Assembly (NCBI GenBank): GCA_024235035.1
Contig: JACKNE010000015.1
Coordinates: forward strand, 1-64,000
Length of the DNA: 64,000 nt
Direction of reading: 5' to 3'
Source of the DNA: Gammaproteobacteria bacterium
Lineage (GTDB): Bacteria; Pseudomonadota; Gammaproteobacteria; Competibacterales; Competibacteraceae
A program made the position numbers and the translations under genes. This document shows, piece after piece, positions 1-10,391 of this stretch. The notes below the pieces were generated by a model. It searched no databases, was not told where the DNA came from, and saw only the letters and a list, made by a program, of their open reading frames with translations. Each line of letters opens with the position of its first letter. Within the stretch, counting starts at the first letter, position 1.

Positions 1-698
1 TGCCCGTAAGCCGATAGGTGAAAGAAGGAATCGCCGGTCAACACATCGCGATGGTTCAGCAGCCACTCGTACAGTCCGCGATTTTGGGCATGGGTCGGGC
101 GCAACGCTTGCCACACCGCGCCGCCGCGACCTGTGGGACGCAACCGCGTCAACCGCAACTCGGCTCCATATTGTTGCGATAGCGCGTAGAGTGCATCGAG
201 TTGCGGATAGTTGTGCCGGGTGACGGTGGCGTTGATCTTGAACGGAAACCGGTGCTTGGCCAACCGCTCCATCGCTTGGCAGGCGCGGCCATAAGAACCT
301 TCGCCGCGCACCGGGTCATTGGTTTCGGCGGTTGCTCCATCTAAGCTGATCTGCACGTCCAGGTAATCGCGCGAAGCGATCCAGGCTGCTGCGTCAGCGT
401 CGAGCAAGGTGCCGTTGGTGCTGAACTTGACGCCGATCCCACGCGCTAGCGCATAGTCCATCAGCTCGCGAAAGTCCTTCCGGCTCATCGGCTCGCCGCC
501 GCCGACATTGATGTAAAACACCTTCATCTCCGCCCATTCGTCGATCAAGCGCTTGGCCTCGACGGTGGTGAGTTCATCGGGCCGACGCTTGCCGGAGGAA
601 GACAGACAGTGCACGCAGTGCAGGTTGCAAGCGTAGGTGATTTCCCAAGTCAGGCAGATCGGCGCGTCCAGGCCCTGCCGAAAGATTTCGTAGCTCAT
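1..698 (-). CDS. mftC: MftC-like radical SAM peptide maturase (partial, C-terminus beyond window)
   Basis: The first about 232 residues are present and the rest lies past the left edge. The N-terminal part reads APICLTWEITYACNLHCVHC, giving the radical SAM motif C-x3-C-x2-C, followed by LSSSGKR, the INVGGGEP glycine motif and KFSTNGTLLD, all close to MftC, the enzyme that decarboxylates and crosslinks the C-terminal Val-Tyr of the MftA peptide. PqqE and other SPASM enzymes fit less well. The start ATG at 698 has AAGGG nine bases upstream. It is the last gene seen in the alcohol-oxidation operon, 35 bases after the DUF4242 gene. Neither mftA nor mftB lies directly before it, unlike the usual order. 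The SPASM cluster domain cannot be checked because it is outside the window. The family match is strong; a full mycofactocin pathway is inferred. Confidence 0.85.
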   Translation of the reverse strand, partial: MSYEIFRQGLDAPICLTWEITYACNLHCVHCLSSSGKRRPDELTTVEAKRLIDEWAEMKVFYINVGGGEPMSRKDFRELMDYALARGIGVKFSTNGTLLDADAAAWIASRDYLDVQISLDGATAETNDPVRGEGSYGRACQAMERLAKHRFPFKINATVTRHNYPQLDALYALSQQYGAELRLTRLRPTGRGGAVWQALRPTHAQNRGLYEWLLNHRDVLTGDSFFHLSAYG

Positions 699-733
699 CG
701 ACTAACCCTTATGAACGGTGGCGATGCGGGTCA

Positions 734-1009
734 TCAGGCTTCGGCAGTGGTCGGATCGATGCCTGCCCGGATTTCCGAAATACGGTTGGCCGGGAATCCG
801 CCTTGTGCAGCGTGTTGCTTTACCAGATCGGCATTGGGCGCGATGTAGACGCAATAAATCTTGTCGTCGGTGACGTAGCTTTGCACCCATTGGATCTGTG
901 GTCCCAATGTGCTCAGCACTCCGCAGGACTTTTGCGAAATGGCTTTCAGGTCGGCGGGAGACAACTTGCCCGCGCCAGGTAATTCGCGTTCGATCAAATA
1001 CTTGGGCAT
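734..1009 (-). CDS. DUF4242 (SCO4226-like) small protein
   Basis: This 91-residue protein begins MPKYLIERELPGAG and has the small alpha/beta barrel pattern of the DUF4242 family, whose characterised member SCO4226 from Streptomyces binds nickel. The central GPQIQWVQSYVTDDKIYCVY segment and the ending with IRAGIDP are typical of the family. The start is supported by GAGG nine bases before the ATG. It sits between the porin and the MftC-like gene on the same strand, so it is probably cotranscribed with them. No function in mycofactocin chemistry is known; a role as a metal or cofactor binding accessory is only a guess. Confidence 0.75.
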   Translation of the reverse strand: MPKYLIERELPGAGKLSPADLKAISQKSCGVLSTLGPQIQWVQSYVTDDKIYCVYIAPNADLVKQHAAQGGFPANRISEIRAGIDPTTAEA

Positions 1010-1113
1010 GGTTCATGACCTCATTCTAGATGATTGATGAGTGAATGATAGGGCGGCGGTTGCTGCCAGGATCGTTGATTGGGTCTCGCGTCACCAGGTC
1101 GTAATCCGAGTTC

Positions 1114-2703
1114 TCAAAAGAACAGACTAGCGCCAACGGCAACAGTGTCTTCGTCTGCAGAGTTACCGCCGTGTGCCTCGGACATGGTATGTGTGTACTC
1201 GCCAGCCAATTGGACCCAGTCCGTCAATTGATAACGTAGCCCGCCAAGCCAGGATTCATTGCGTTTGACCAGCAGTGGGCTGTCTTCACCACTTGCTTCG
1301 TCGAGATAGCTAGCACCGTAGCTCACACCCAGTGTGAAGCGCTCCAGGAACTGATAAGTCCCCTGCGCGTAGAAACCGTGGGAATCGCGCGCCTCACCAG
1401 TCTGGCTGATCGCATCGAAGAATAACCCCGTCGAGCCGAGCGCCTTACCGTTATATCCGTATAGCACCAGATTCGCCGGCCCAATGGTGAATTTGCCGCC
1501 GAGATCAAAGCCGCTGGCGCGCACACTCTTGCCTTTGGGCAATGCATCGCCGTTATCGATACCATCGCTTTCCAGCTTCTGCGTGACGAAGCTGGTCCAC
1601 AGTTTGGTCCCAACGTTGCCCAAATCCTTTTCGTAGATCAGTTGGCCTTGGAGACCAGGTTGATCATGCGCCTCGAGTACCCCTGATTCACCACTGAAAT
1701 TAACGGCGTCGAGCGGCGTGAATACACCCAAACTCACTGTTAGGCCGTTGAACGGAGGACTGGTGTAGGTAATTTGTGGTTGGAAATCGGTATAGACGTA
1801 GCCCAAGCCGATTCGGCCAAAGCTGGTGTTTGACGGCGCTACATTGTTACCGGGCGTACCGACGCCCAGTAGACTGAAGTCATTGAGGATCGCCTGTGCG
1901 CCAAACAAGCCGATATCACGTCCACCCTTGAAGGTACCCATGACTGGTGTACCCACGGTGATGAATTGCTGGCGAAAATCGATGCCAGAGGTGCCAAGCG
2001 CGCGTGGATTGCCGGCGGAATTGGCGCCGCCTACCCCGCTAACGCTGTTGAGGCCAGGGTAGAGGCCGAATGTCGCTCCTACGTCGTAGCCTTGCTGCTG
2101 TGTCTTGATGCTGACGCTGAAATTGCTAGGCAACAGGCCATTGCGCACCGATGCTGAATTTTGGCCGTTGGCCCCGGCGATGCCGCCGGCCACGACATTG
2201 TGAGCATCCTGATGATCCGGGCTATTATGGACATAGAAGGCATTGACGCCGCCAGAGAGTTGCACATCAACCGAGCCGATGCGGACACCGACGCCCTTTT
2301 CAAGGGTGCGAACGACCGTACCGCCAGCGGGCGCATCAGCAGTGCTCGGGGCTATCGTGTCCGAGGTTGATGCGGTAGCCGATTCGTCGGCCGATATTGT
2401 TTCAGTCGGTGTGGCCGGCGCCAGTGCCGTGCTGCTGAGCTTGGCGTACTCGCTTTGGGTCAGGATTCCCTTGGCCTTGAGTCGTTGCATCAGTTGATCG
2501 ATGACTTCGGCTTGCCCGACTGGAGTCGGCGCCGCCGTGGTCGCCTGCTTGCTCAGCATCCTGTATTCCTGCTGGTTCAGAACCCCTTTTTCCCTGAGCT
2601 GATGCAGCAGATCGTCGAGTTGATCCGCCTGCGCCGGTGCTAACAGCAGGAATGTGCTGGCGCCGACGATGCCGAGGCATAATGAATTGTTATAGTGATA
2701 CAT
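1114..2703 (-). CDS. Outer-membrane porin with duplicated SHOCT-like N-terminal motif
   Basis: This 529-residue protein has a signal peptide (hydrophobic GIVGASTFLLLAPAQA, cleavage after AQA). Two similar helical repeats follow at residues 28-53 and 65-90 (LDDLLHQLREKGVLNQQEY and IDQLMQRLKAKGILTQSEY), each SHOCT-like. After a Ser/Thr/Ala-rich linker, residues from about 135 to the end form alternating amphipathic strands with Gly/Asn-rich turns, ending in SLFF, the terminal aromatic typical of outer-membrane barrels. The ATG has AAGGAA upstream. It lies inside the alcohol-oxidation operon, downstream of the DUF779 gene by 137 bases, so uptake of an alcohol or a related carbon source is plausible. 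The substrate cannot be read from the sequence. Confidence 0.75.
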   Translation of the reverse strand: MYHYNNSLCLGIVGASTFLLLAPAQADQLDDLLHQLREKGVLNQQEYRMLSKQATTAAPTPVGQAEVIDQLMQRLKAKGILTQSEYAKLSSTALAPATPTETISADESATASTSDTIAPSTADAPAGGTVVRTLEKGVGVRIGSVDVQLSGGVNAFYVHNSPDHQDAHNVVAGGIAGANGQNSASVRNGLLPSNFSVSIKTQQQGYDVGATFGLYPGLNSVSGVGGANSAGNPRALGTSGIDFRQQFITVGTPVMGTFKGGRDIGLFGAQAILNDFSLLGVGTPGNNVAPSNTSFGRIGLGYVYTDFQPQITYTSPPFNGLTVSLGVFTPLDAVNFSGESGVLEAHDQPGLQGQLIYEKDLGNVGTKLWTSFVTQKLESDGIDNGDALPKGKSVRASGFDLGGKFTIGPANLVLYGYNGKALGSTGLFFDAISQTGEARDSHGFYAQGTYQFLERFTLGVSYGASYLDEASGEDSPLLVKRNESWLGGLRYQLTDWVQLAGEYTHTMSEAHGGNSADEDTVAVGASLFF

Positions 2704-2840
2704 ACAACTTTCCTTTGGAGGATTGCCCCTTTGTTGATTTATTTTTGTTTTTCTGATTGTTATGGACTTTGAAGATAATCATTAGTCGCCATGTGCCGTG
2801 ACTATCCAAACTACGGGGTTTCGGGATCTTTTAAGATCAG

Positions 2841-3215
2841 CTAATCGCGCATCTCCGCATCCAGAACCACCTGTTCCTCATCCGTGAACAACCGCGAACG
2901 GGTTAAGAAACGCAAACCTTCTGGGCCTTCCAGGGAAAACATCCCGCCTCGGCCAGGAACGACATCAATGGTCAGTTGGGTATGCTTCCAATACTCGAAC
3001 TGAGCGGCGCTCATATAGAATGGGCAACCGCCGATTGCGCCTAACCGCACATCGCCATCGCCGACCAGCAACTCGCCTTCCGGGTAGCACATCGGCGAAC
3101 TGCCATCGCAACAGCCGCCGGATTGATGGAACATCAGCGGACCGTGTTTGGCTTTGAGTCGAGCAATCAAGTCCAAAGCGGCATCGGTCGCCAAAACGCG
3201 AGGCACAGTGACCAC
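2841..3215 (-). CDS. DUF779 protein, companion of aldehyde dehydrogenase
   Basis: A 124-residue DUF779 protein. The cysteine-rich centre MFHQSGGCCDGSSPMCYP is the family signature and could bind a metal; GGCPFYMS and FSLEGPEGLRFLTRSRLFT are further conserved blocks. The frame is open upstream to an ATG at 3275, but a GTG at 3215 has a near-perfect GGAGG six bases before it and gives the usual family length, so that start is chosen. DUF779 genes are typically next to aldehyde dehydrogenases of the AldB/ExaC type, as here, where it follows the dehydrogenase by 120 bases. Its biochemical role is unknown. Confidence 0.8.
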   Translation of the reverse strand: MVTVPRVLATDAALDLIARLKAKHGPLMFHQSGGCCDGSSPMCYPEGELLVGDGDVRLGAIGGCPFYMSAAQFEYWKHTQLTIDVVPGRGGMFSLEGPEGLRFLTRSRLFTDEEQVVLDAEMRD

Positions 3216-3251
3216 TGATCCCTCCTTCTCCACTGCACGGTAAGGAGCGTG

Positions 3252-3270
3252 GGGTACGCATTGCGTACCC
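3252..3270 (-). other. Hairpin between the aldehyde dehydrogenase and DUF779 genes
   Basis: The 8-base arms GGGTACGC and GCGTACCC are perfectly complementary around an ATT loop. It lies after the dehydrogenase stop and before the DUF779 ribosome site. There is no T-run after it on the minus strand, so an mRNA end-stabilising or processing hairpin is more likely than a terminator. Confidence 0.5.
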
Positions 3271-3335
3271 GGCATGTCCGCGGCAAGGGATTACGGCTCA
3301 CGCCGAATCCACTTGGGCGGCTACACGGTTTGTGT

Positions 3336-4856
<1,521 letters not shown>

Positions 4857-4896
4857 TGAGATTTCTCCTACGGTTTGGTGGTTCTTGGCGACGTAC

Positions 4897-5919
4897 TTAG
4901 GCGCCGCCGTGTTTTGGGGGCATCAGCGATGATCGGGTCGGACTCGCTTTTTCAGTGGGCCGGTCAATCATCAGCCAGCCGCCGTGATACTCGAAATACT
5001 CGCAGCGTCCGCCCAATGCCCGCCCCAGCGCCAGCAAGCGGTCGCGGTCGAATACCTGCCGATGGCCATATCGGGGGTCAGGCATGGCTTCGAGCGGAAC
5101 GGCGATGATCAGCCGTCGGGCGGTGAGTCGCCAGAGATGAGCGACCGCCTGCTCGGTTTGCTCGAATTCGAGGTGTTCCAGCAGATGTAATGCAGTGACT
5201 ACATCGAAGCGGGCGGGGAGCGGCGCCAGTTCCCGTTCGAGATCATCCGCGAGCAGGTTAGCGACGCCGAATTCGATCGAGGCCAGACCTGCATGACGGG
5301 CATAATCGTTGGCAAAGCCCATCAGCGCCGGATTCACATCGCAGCCGGCGATGTCGCCCAATGTCCTGGTCGCGCCGCTCAGCCGCGCCAGCAATAGCGG
5401 GAAAAAGCCAAAACAGGTTGCTACGTCGAGTACGGTTGGTGGTGACGCAGCGGCGGGCAGCGCCGCGATCAAATCCAGCGCATACCGATAGATCGCGCCA
5501 AACAGGCTGATGAAATCGCTGGCGGTCTCGTTGGGTAGTCCCGATGGTTGCCCCAGGCCAGCGCTGATTTGGGTGGCGTTCAGCGTGTTGGCGTAGAAGA
5601 GCCGCCAGGCGCAACGCTCATTGCCGGACATGGAACGCACGATGTCGCCCACTGAACGCTCAAATTCATCCTGTTCGCTGTAGCCGCTATCAAACTGCTG
5701 GCGCTGCGTCGCCAGCAGCGGCAACAACTCGGTCACCACGGTGTAGCCCAGATTGTTGTCGATTTGCGCGGCGCTGAAAGCGTGGACGATGATCAGTTCA
5801 TCGGTCGGCGTAGCGGTTGTGAGCGCATAAAGCTGGAAATGCGCGCTGGCGGCTAGGGGGACGGCGCGTTGCTCCAGACCGTCGATCAGCAGCGCGTGGC
5901 GGTGGCGTGACAGCATCAT
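4897..5919 (-). CDS. Class I SAM methyltransferase, candidate mycofactocin glycan methyltransferase MftM
   Basis: This 340-residue protein has a seven-strand SAM-binding domain from about residue 160: motif [19 protein letters not shown] (with TCFGF in place of the common GxGxG), an acidic cofactor loop [10 protein letters not shown], and a later [12 protein letters not shown] segment. The N-terminal 150 residues are a separate helical region unlike plain small-molecule methyltransferases. Its position between MoxR/VWA and the aldehyde dehydrogenase in an operon with an NDMA-dependent alcohol dehydrogenase and an MftC-like enzyme suggests MftM, which methylates the mycofactocin oligoglucose chain in mycobacteria. 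The fold is clear; the MftM assignment is inference from context and overall length. Confidence 0.7.
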   Translation of the reverse strand: MMLSRHRHALLIDGLEQRAVPLAASAHFQLYALTTATPTDELIIVHAFSAAQIDNNLGYTVVTELLPLLATQRQQFDSGYSEQDEFERSVGDIVRSMSGNERCAWRLFYANTLNATQISAGLGQPSGLPNETASDFISLFGAIYRYALDLIAALPAAASPPTVLDVATCFGFFPLLLARLSGATRTLGDIAGCDVNPALMGFANDYARHAGLASIEFGVANLLADDLERELAPLPARFDVVTALHLLEHLEFEQTEQAVAHLWRLTARRLIIAVPLEAMPDPRYGHRQVFDRDRLLALGRALGGRCEYFEYHGGWLMIDRPTEKASPTRSSLMPPKHGGA

Positions 5920-5944
5920 GAGTGAGTAGTCTCCATCATCGTCA

Positions 5945-7468
5945 TCAATGCCGCGTGACCGATCGCCGCAGCAGATCCTCGGTCACCCGACCGAGTTGTT
6001 GCAAGTTGCGGACAACTTCGGTTTGGTGGCAGACCGGTTCGTACAACGCCATATCGCAACTGCCCATCTGCCAACTGCCGCGCGGTTCCGGCGATAGCCA
6101 GAGCAATTGTTTGGCTCGCCGGCGAATCGCTTCCAACACCCACACTTGAGGCGGGTTACGGTTGCCGCGCCCGTCGCCGAGGATGATCACGCTGGTTTGC
6201 CGGGTGACCGCCGCTAAATGACGATTGTGAAAGAGCGTCAGGGCGTGACCGTAATTGCTGTCCACCTCGGTATCGAGCAGGTCGCCGTCGAACACGGTCG
6301 TGATGGCTTCGTCGATGCTGAGTCGATCGAAATAGGCGCTGACCTCCACCAAGTCACTGACGAAGGCAAAGCTGCGCACCTGGCCGAACAGATTTTGCAG
6401 GTTATAGACCAGATGCAGCATGAAGCGGGCGGTGTTGCGCACCGACAAGCTGACATCGCAGATTACGGCCAGCCGGGGTCTCTCATTGCGGTAATCAGTC
6501 ATCACCGGCTGAAATGGGATGCCCTCGTATTTCATATTGCGGCGCAACGTGAGCGGTACGCTGATCCGGCCTCGATGGCTGATCTGCCGACGGTAAGAAC
6601 GGGCGCCACGCATCCGCCGGCATAGTCGCTGCACGATCTCGGTCATTTCCCGGCGTTCCTGCTCTGAGAAATGCTGATCACGTGAAGTGCGGCGTGGCCG
6701 GTCGGGAATGTTCGGCGGTGGTTGCAGCGCCAGTTCCCGTTCGAGATAACGCTGCAATAATCGGCAGGTTGGTCAGGCCGCCGTGCAGTCGTTTGGACAA
6801 GCACTGGATCAGATGCTCGTCGACATCTAGCTCATTAAGCTCCTCCAGTAATTCGGCCACCATGTCGGCGATTGCATCTGCATCTAGCGCCGCAATTGCC
6901 TGATTGAAATCGAGTTCGCCGACCTGGTTTGCGTTCTTGACTCGCCTGACCTTCAGCAGTTGTGTTGCCTTGTGCATGGCTTGGTCGAGCAGTTCCTGGT
7001 GATGGCTTAGCAGCAGGTTCTGGCCGAACTCCGTGAGACTAAGATCGTTCGCGTCCTGGTGAGAGTTGCAGTGGGTGACCAGGTGCTCGTCATCGAAATA
7101 ACCTCGGATGTCGAGGGCGTCTTCGTGAGTGTTGTCGCTATCTGGCTGGCCGCTCATGGGATTTTGTTCAGCAACCGCTTCCGGCAGATTGGGTTCCGTT
7201 TCTTGCTTTAGTGGCGATGCTGCTGTTGCTTCAAGGATGGGTGATGCCTTGGGCAGGTTGAAAATTGTTCGAACAGCGTCTCGAAGAGCGGCAGATCACG
7301 CACATCCTTGATCAGAGTGCTACACAGGACCGCGCGCACCGTGTCGCGGTCCTGCAGCGTGACCCATGCCAACGCCTGCATCGCGTCCAGCGATTCGGCC
7401 GGCGAAATCCGCACGCCCTGCTTTTTCAGCAGAAAAATGAAACGATTGATCACGGTGTCCATCGTCAT
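5945..7468 (-). pseudogene. CoxE-like von Willebrand factor A protein, split by two frameshifts
   Basis: The three parts read in two frames and together make one protein of about 505 residues. Part 1 (7468 to about 7262) holds FIFLLKKQGVRISPAESLDAM, cut here to its recognisable core, and ends LFEQF. Part 2 (about 7261 to 6776) is one frame over and has an acidic helical region (DIRGYFDDEH). Part 3 (about 6757 to 5945) is back in the first frame and carries the VWA domain with MIDAS motif DVSLS and the GDGRGN loop. A missing base in the A-run at 7261-7264 and one extra base between 6757 and 6775 would explain the shifts. The start overlaps the MoxR stop by four bases. MoxR/VWA pairs act as maturation chaperones for metalloenzymes. 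The two indels cancel, so assembly error is as likely as decay. Confidence 0.75.
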
Positions 7469-8541
7469 CCACCGGTGCGGCCGTCGGTGCGGCCGCGATA
7501 GCTGGTGAAGTAGCGGGCGGTGTGCTCTTGGCGGCGTTGCTCCAGATCGTTCACATCCGGCTCGGCGGGCCGCGCCGGCGGATGCAACGGGGTTTCGGCG
7601 GCCGAGAGAGTTTCCGGCGGACTCCGCGATTGCAGCGACTCGACGATCCACGGCAATCGTTCGTTGACCTGCTGAGTATCGCGCTCGTATTTGATCAATA
7701 GATGCAGCGTTTCCTCCAGCAGGGTCGGAGTCAGCGCATCGGCGTTGAGCAGCACCAGCGCTTGCGCCCAGTCCAGCGTCTCGCTGATGCTGGGCGCTTT
7801 GCGCAGTTCCAGGGCGCGCAACCGGCGGATCACCGCAACCACCTGCGCCGCCAGTGTTTCCCGCAGCTCGGGTACCTTCATCCGAATGATGTCCAGTTCC
7901 CGCTGCTCGTCCGGGTAGCCGATGAACAGATGCAGACAGCGGCGCTTGAGCGCGTCGCTCAAATCGCGGGTGTTGTTGCTGGTGATGATGACGTAGGGAA
8001 TGGTCGTGGCTTTGACCGTGCCGATTTCCGGCACCGTGACCTGAAAATCGCTCAGCACTTCCAGCAGGAAGGCTTCGAATTGCTCCTCGGCGCGGTCGAG
8101 TTCGTCGATCAACAGCACCACCGGCTCGGAGGAATCGATCGCCTGGAGAATGGGGCGACGCACCAGGAAATGCTCCGAGAAAAACACATCCTCGTGCAGG
8201 TGCAATTGCCCGACCGCCTCATGCAAATCACCGACACCCTCGAACAAGCGACCGATCTTGTCTCGCAGAATCTGGGTGTAGAGCAGTTGCTTACCGTATT
8301 CCCACTCGTAGAGCGCATGCGCTTCATCCAATCCGCCATAACATTGCAGCCGAATCAACTGGCGCCCCAAAGCGGCGGCTACCGCTTTCGCTAACTCAGT
8401 CTTGCCAACGCCCGCCGGTCCTTCGATCAGGATCGGTTTGCGCATTTGTAGGGCTAGAAAAGCGACAGTCGCCAATTTGCGGTCACAGAGATACTGCTGA
8501 TCGCGCAACTGCGCGATGGTGTGCTCGATCGATGCGAACAT
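7465..8541 (-). CDS. MoxR-family AAA+ ATPase
   Basis: A 358-residue MoxR ATPase with Walker A GPAGVGKTEL at about residue 40, Walker B VLLIDELDRAEEQFEAFLLE, and the sensor-1 segment VIITSNNTRDLSDALKRRC. The frame is open further upstream, but the ATG at 8541 has GGAG eight bases before it and begins right where the family does (MFASIEHTIAQLRDQQYLCD). The C-terminus carries a short duplication, RTDGRTGG, made by an 11-base tandem repeat (CGGTGCGGCCG) at about 7472-7494. It overlaps the VWA gene by four bases, the standard MoxR-VWA coupling. Such pairs help insert cofactors or assemble partner enzymes; the client here is probably an operon enzyme, by inference. Confidence 0.88.
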   Translation of the reverse strand: MFASIEHTIAQLRDQQYLCDRKLATVAFLALQMRKPILIEGPAGVGKTELAKAVAAALGRQLIRLQCYGGLDEAHALYEWEYGKQLLYTQILRDKIGRLFEGVGDLHEAVGQLHLHEDVFFSEHFLVRRPILQAIDSSEPVVLLIDELDRAEEQFEAFLLEVLSDFQVTVPEIGTVKATTIPYVIITSNNTRDLSDALKRRCLHLFIGYPDEQRELDIIRMKVPELRETLAAQVVAVIRRLRALELRKAPSISETLDWAQALVLLNADALTPTLLEETLHLLIKYERDTQQVNERLPWIVESLQSRSPPETLSAAETPLHPPARPAEPDVNDLEQRRQEHTARYFTSYRGRTDGRTGG

Positions 8542-8610
8542 GCGCCGACTCCACACCCGGACGCTTGGTGGATACCGAGGGGTCCGGGTTGCTAGATGCC
8601 TTGGGCCGTG

Positions 8611-8638
8611 GTTGGGCAATACGGTGTGTTTGCCCAAC
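8611..8638 (-). other. Intercistronic hairpin between alcohol dehydrogenase and moxR
   Basis: Arms GTTGGGCAA and TTGCCCAAC are a perfect 9-base pair set around a 10-base loop. The structure sits 23 bases after the dehydrogenase stop. With no T-run it is more likely to protect the 3' end of the dehydrogenase message, raising its level over the downstream genes, than to stop transcription fully. Confidence 0.55.
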
Positions 8639-8661
8639 TTACGGTCTGTTGTACAGCCGTT

Positions 8662-9924
8662 TTAATAAGCGCCGACTAATGAATGGCGCACGACCGGCGC
8701 TACGGCGTCATAGGTGCATTCGCGAGCATTGCCCGGCGTCGAGCCGTCACCGAGCACATGATGGGTGATGCGATCGATATCACGCTCGTCAGCGGCGATC
8801 TTCGCCTTGCCCAACTCGGCATAACGTCCTTTACCCATCTGTGATTTGGTGTAAGGACCGACGCTGGCGAAATTGGCCGGAATATTGAGATCCTTGCTCA
8901 AGCGGACCGCAGCTTCTATCGCTCGTTCGGCGGCGGAAACATCGGAGAGGCCATCCACGTTTTCGCCCATGGCCTTAGCGATATCGCGGAAGCGCTTGTA
9001 ATTGGTCGGCATGTTGTATTCCCAGACGCGAGGCAGCGCAATAGCGTTGTTCAAGCCGTGATGCGAGTCGTAAAAGGCGCTGACCGCGTGGGAGATGGAA
9101 TGGATGATGCCCAGGCCGCCGCTGTTGAACGCCTGTGCCGAGACATAAGAGGCGTACATCATGTTGGTGCGAGCTTCGAAATTCAGCGGTTCCAGTACCG
9201 CGCGCCGCAGATTTTGCGCCACCAGCTCGATGCCCAGCAGCGCGCTGCCTAGACTCGGTATGAAGTCGATCCGGGAGACGTAAGGCTCGGAGGCATGGGC
9301 CAGCACGTCGAAACCGCAGAAAGCGGTCAAGTCCTGTGGCATGGAGAAGTGCAGAACCGGATCGTTGATGCTCAGCGTCACCGGGACGTTCTCATCCAGC
9401 CCCAGCCATTTGTACGGAGCCTTTTCCGAGGTGGTGTCAGTGATCACATACGCCCAACTGGTCTCAGAACCAGTTCCGGCGGTGGTGTTGATGGCGATAT
9501 GCGGTGGATTGTTGGGATTCTCGGATTTGTTGAACCCGTCGAACTCGTTGATGTTGCGGCCATCGTGAGAGACTACGACCCGTGCGCCCTTGGTGGCGTC
9601 GGTGACGCTGCCGCCGCCGACCGAGACAAAGCTGTCACACTTCTCCCGAGTGTAGAGATCGGCGATGTCCATGACGTTATAGTCCTTCGGATTGGACTCG
9701 ACCTTGTCATAGAGCACGACATCCACATCTCGGTACTTAAGCTTGCCGATGATATCCTCGACGATGCCGGTGCCGCGCAGCCCGGAAGTGGCGAGTACGC
9801 AGCGCTTGAAACCGAGCTTGTTGGCTTCCAGCCCTACCATCTCGTAGGCGCCTGGGCCGAGCAGACCTCGGGGAATACGATGAAATTCCTTGATTGGAAA
9901 TTGCCAGAGTTTGTGTGCTTCCAC
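8662..9924 (-). CDS. NDMA-dependent (mycofactocin-type) iron alcohol dehydrogenase
   Basis: This 420-residue group III iron-containing alcohol dehydrogenase closely follows the actinobacterial NDMA-dependent methanol dehydrogenases (Mno/Mdo): DFPIKEF-like WQFPIKEFHRIPRGLLGPGA at the N-terminus, LYDKVESNPKDYNVMD, and VSVGGGSVTDATKGARVV. Metal ligands lie in CGFDVLAHASEPYVSR and SISHAVSAFYDSHHGLNNA. These enzymes hold a tightly bound nicotinamide that is re-oxidised by an external acceptor, in mycobacteria mycofactocin, not by free NAD. The start is a GTG at 9924 with AAGGAAGAGGAG upstream. It is the first gene of the operon. Oxidation of methanol or another short alcohol is expected; the exact substrate is open. 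Confidence 0.88.
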   Translation of the reverse strand: MEAHKLWQFPIKEFHRIPRGLLGPGAYEMVGLEANKLGFKRCVLATSGLRGTGIVEDIIGKLKYRDVDVVLYDKVESNPKDYNVMDIADLYTREKCDSFVSVGGGSVTDATKGARVVVSHDGRNINEFDGFNKSENPNNPPHIAINTTAGTGSETSWAYVITDTTSEKAPYKWLGLDENVPVTLSINDPVLHFSMPQDLTAFCGFDVLAHASEPYVSRIDFIPSLGSALLGIELVAQNLRRAVLEPLNFEARTNMMYASYVSAQAFNSGGLGIIHSISHAVSAFYDSHHGLNNAIALPRVWEYNMPTNYKRFRDIAKAMGENVDGLSDVSAAERAIEAAVRLSKDLNIPANFASVGPYTKSQMGKGRYAELGKAKIAADERDIDRITHHVLGDGSTPGNARECTYDAVAPVVRHSLVGAY

Positions 9925-9954
9925 GGTTGACTCCTCTTCCTTTGATAGCTATGA

Positions 9955-9994
9955 GCGGATCAAATCCGCATTATTTTCCCTATCAATGATAGGG
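9955..9994 (-). promoter_or_regulatory. Two adjacent palindromes upstream of the alcohol-oxidation operon
   Basis: The first is GCGGAT-CAA-ATCCGC at 9955-9969; the second is CCCTATCA-A-TGATAGGG at 9978-9994, both perfect. They lie 30 to 70 bases before the GTG of the dehydrogenase, where an operator or leader hairpin would sit. No regulator gene for the operon is in the window. The function is inferred from position and symmetry only. Confidence 0.45.
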
Positions 9995-10150
9995 GTGTTG
10001 CCTTTCGAATGGCTCAGGTCGCACCCGAACCGTTCGGCAATCGTTGTGCAGCGTGAGCGACTTGACTGGCTCGCTCATGCCTGGTTTGAGGATCTTCCTA
10101 ACAACAAGTAAGCCAACCGCACAATAGTGGGGATTATTTTTTATATCTTT

Positions 10151-10172
10151 TTATTTTTTAAATAAAAAATAA
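10151..10172. repeat. AT-rich perfect hairpin
   Basis: Arms TTATTTTTT and AAAAAATAA flank an AAAT loop, followed by a T-run (10173-10178). It lies in the gene-poor stretch between the alcohol-oxidation operon and the integrase fragment and is strikingly A+T rich against its surroundings. It could end plus-strand transcription, act as a promoter-associated element, or mark a junction of foreign DNA. Confidence 0.4.
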
Positions 10173-10234
10173 TTTTTTGAAAGATGGTCGAAGCTGTTCG
10201 ATCCGGCAGCGGGCAAAGTGATTGCGCAAAAACC

Positions 10235-10276
10235 GTGACAGGCACTGTGTCAATCTGTCACTGTGTGAATGACACA
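10235..10276. repeat. Overlapping dyads in gene-poor region
   Basis: GTGACAG (10235-10241) pairs with CTGTCAC (10255-10261), and TGTGTCA (10246-10252) pairs with TGACACA (10270-10276), so two hairpins interleave and cannot form together. This is the layout of an operator or a switch-like RNA. No gene can be tied to it. The stretch 9995-10790 otherwise holds no convincing gene. Confidence 0.3.
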
Positions 10277-10391
10277 CCACGCGCGATGAAATCTGCTAGG
10301 CCGGCATCGATTGGTGGCGGCGCATCGAGCATCATCAGCAATTCTAAATTTGCCCCTGCTTCGCGCCGGACCGGCTTGCAGGCGGTGGGTG

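Noticed and set aside
1..698. Radical SAM gene as PqqE or another SPASM enzyme
   Set aside because: The WEITYACNLHCVHCLSSSG block and the NDMA-type dehydrogenase nearby fit MftC far better; no pqq genes are seen.
2825..2838. GATCTT-TT-AAGATC as a terminator after DUF779
   Set aside because: The loop is only two bases and no T-run follows; too weak to call.
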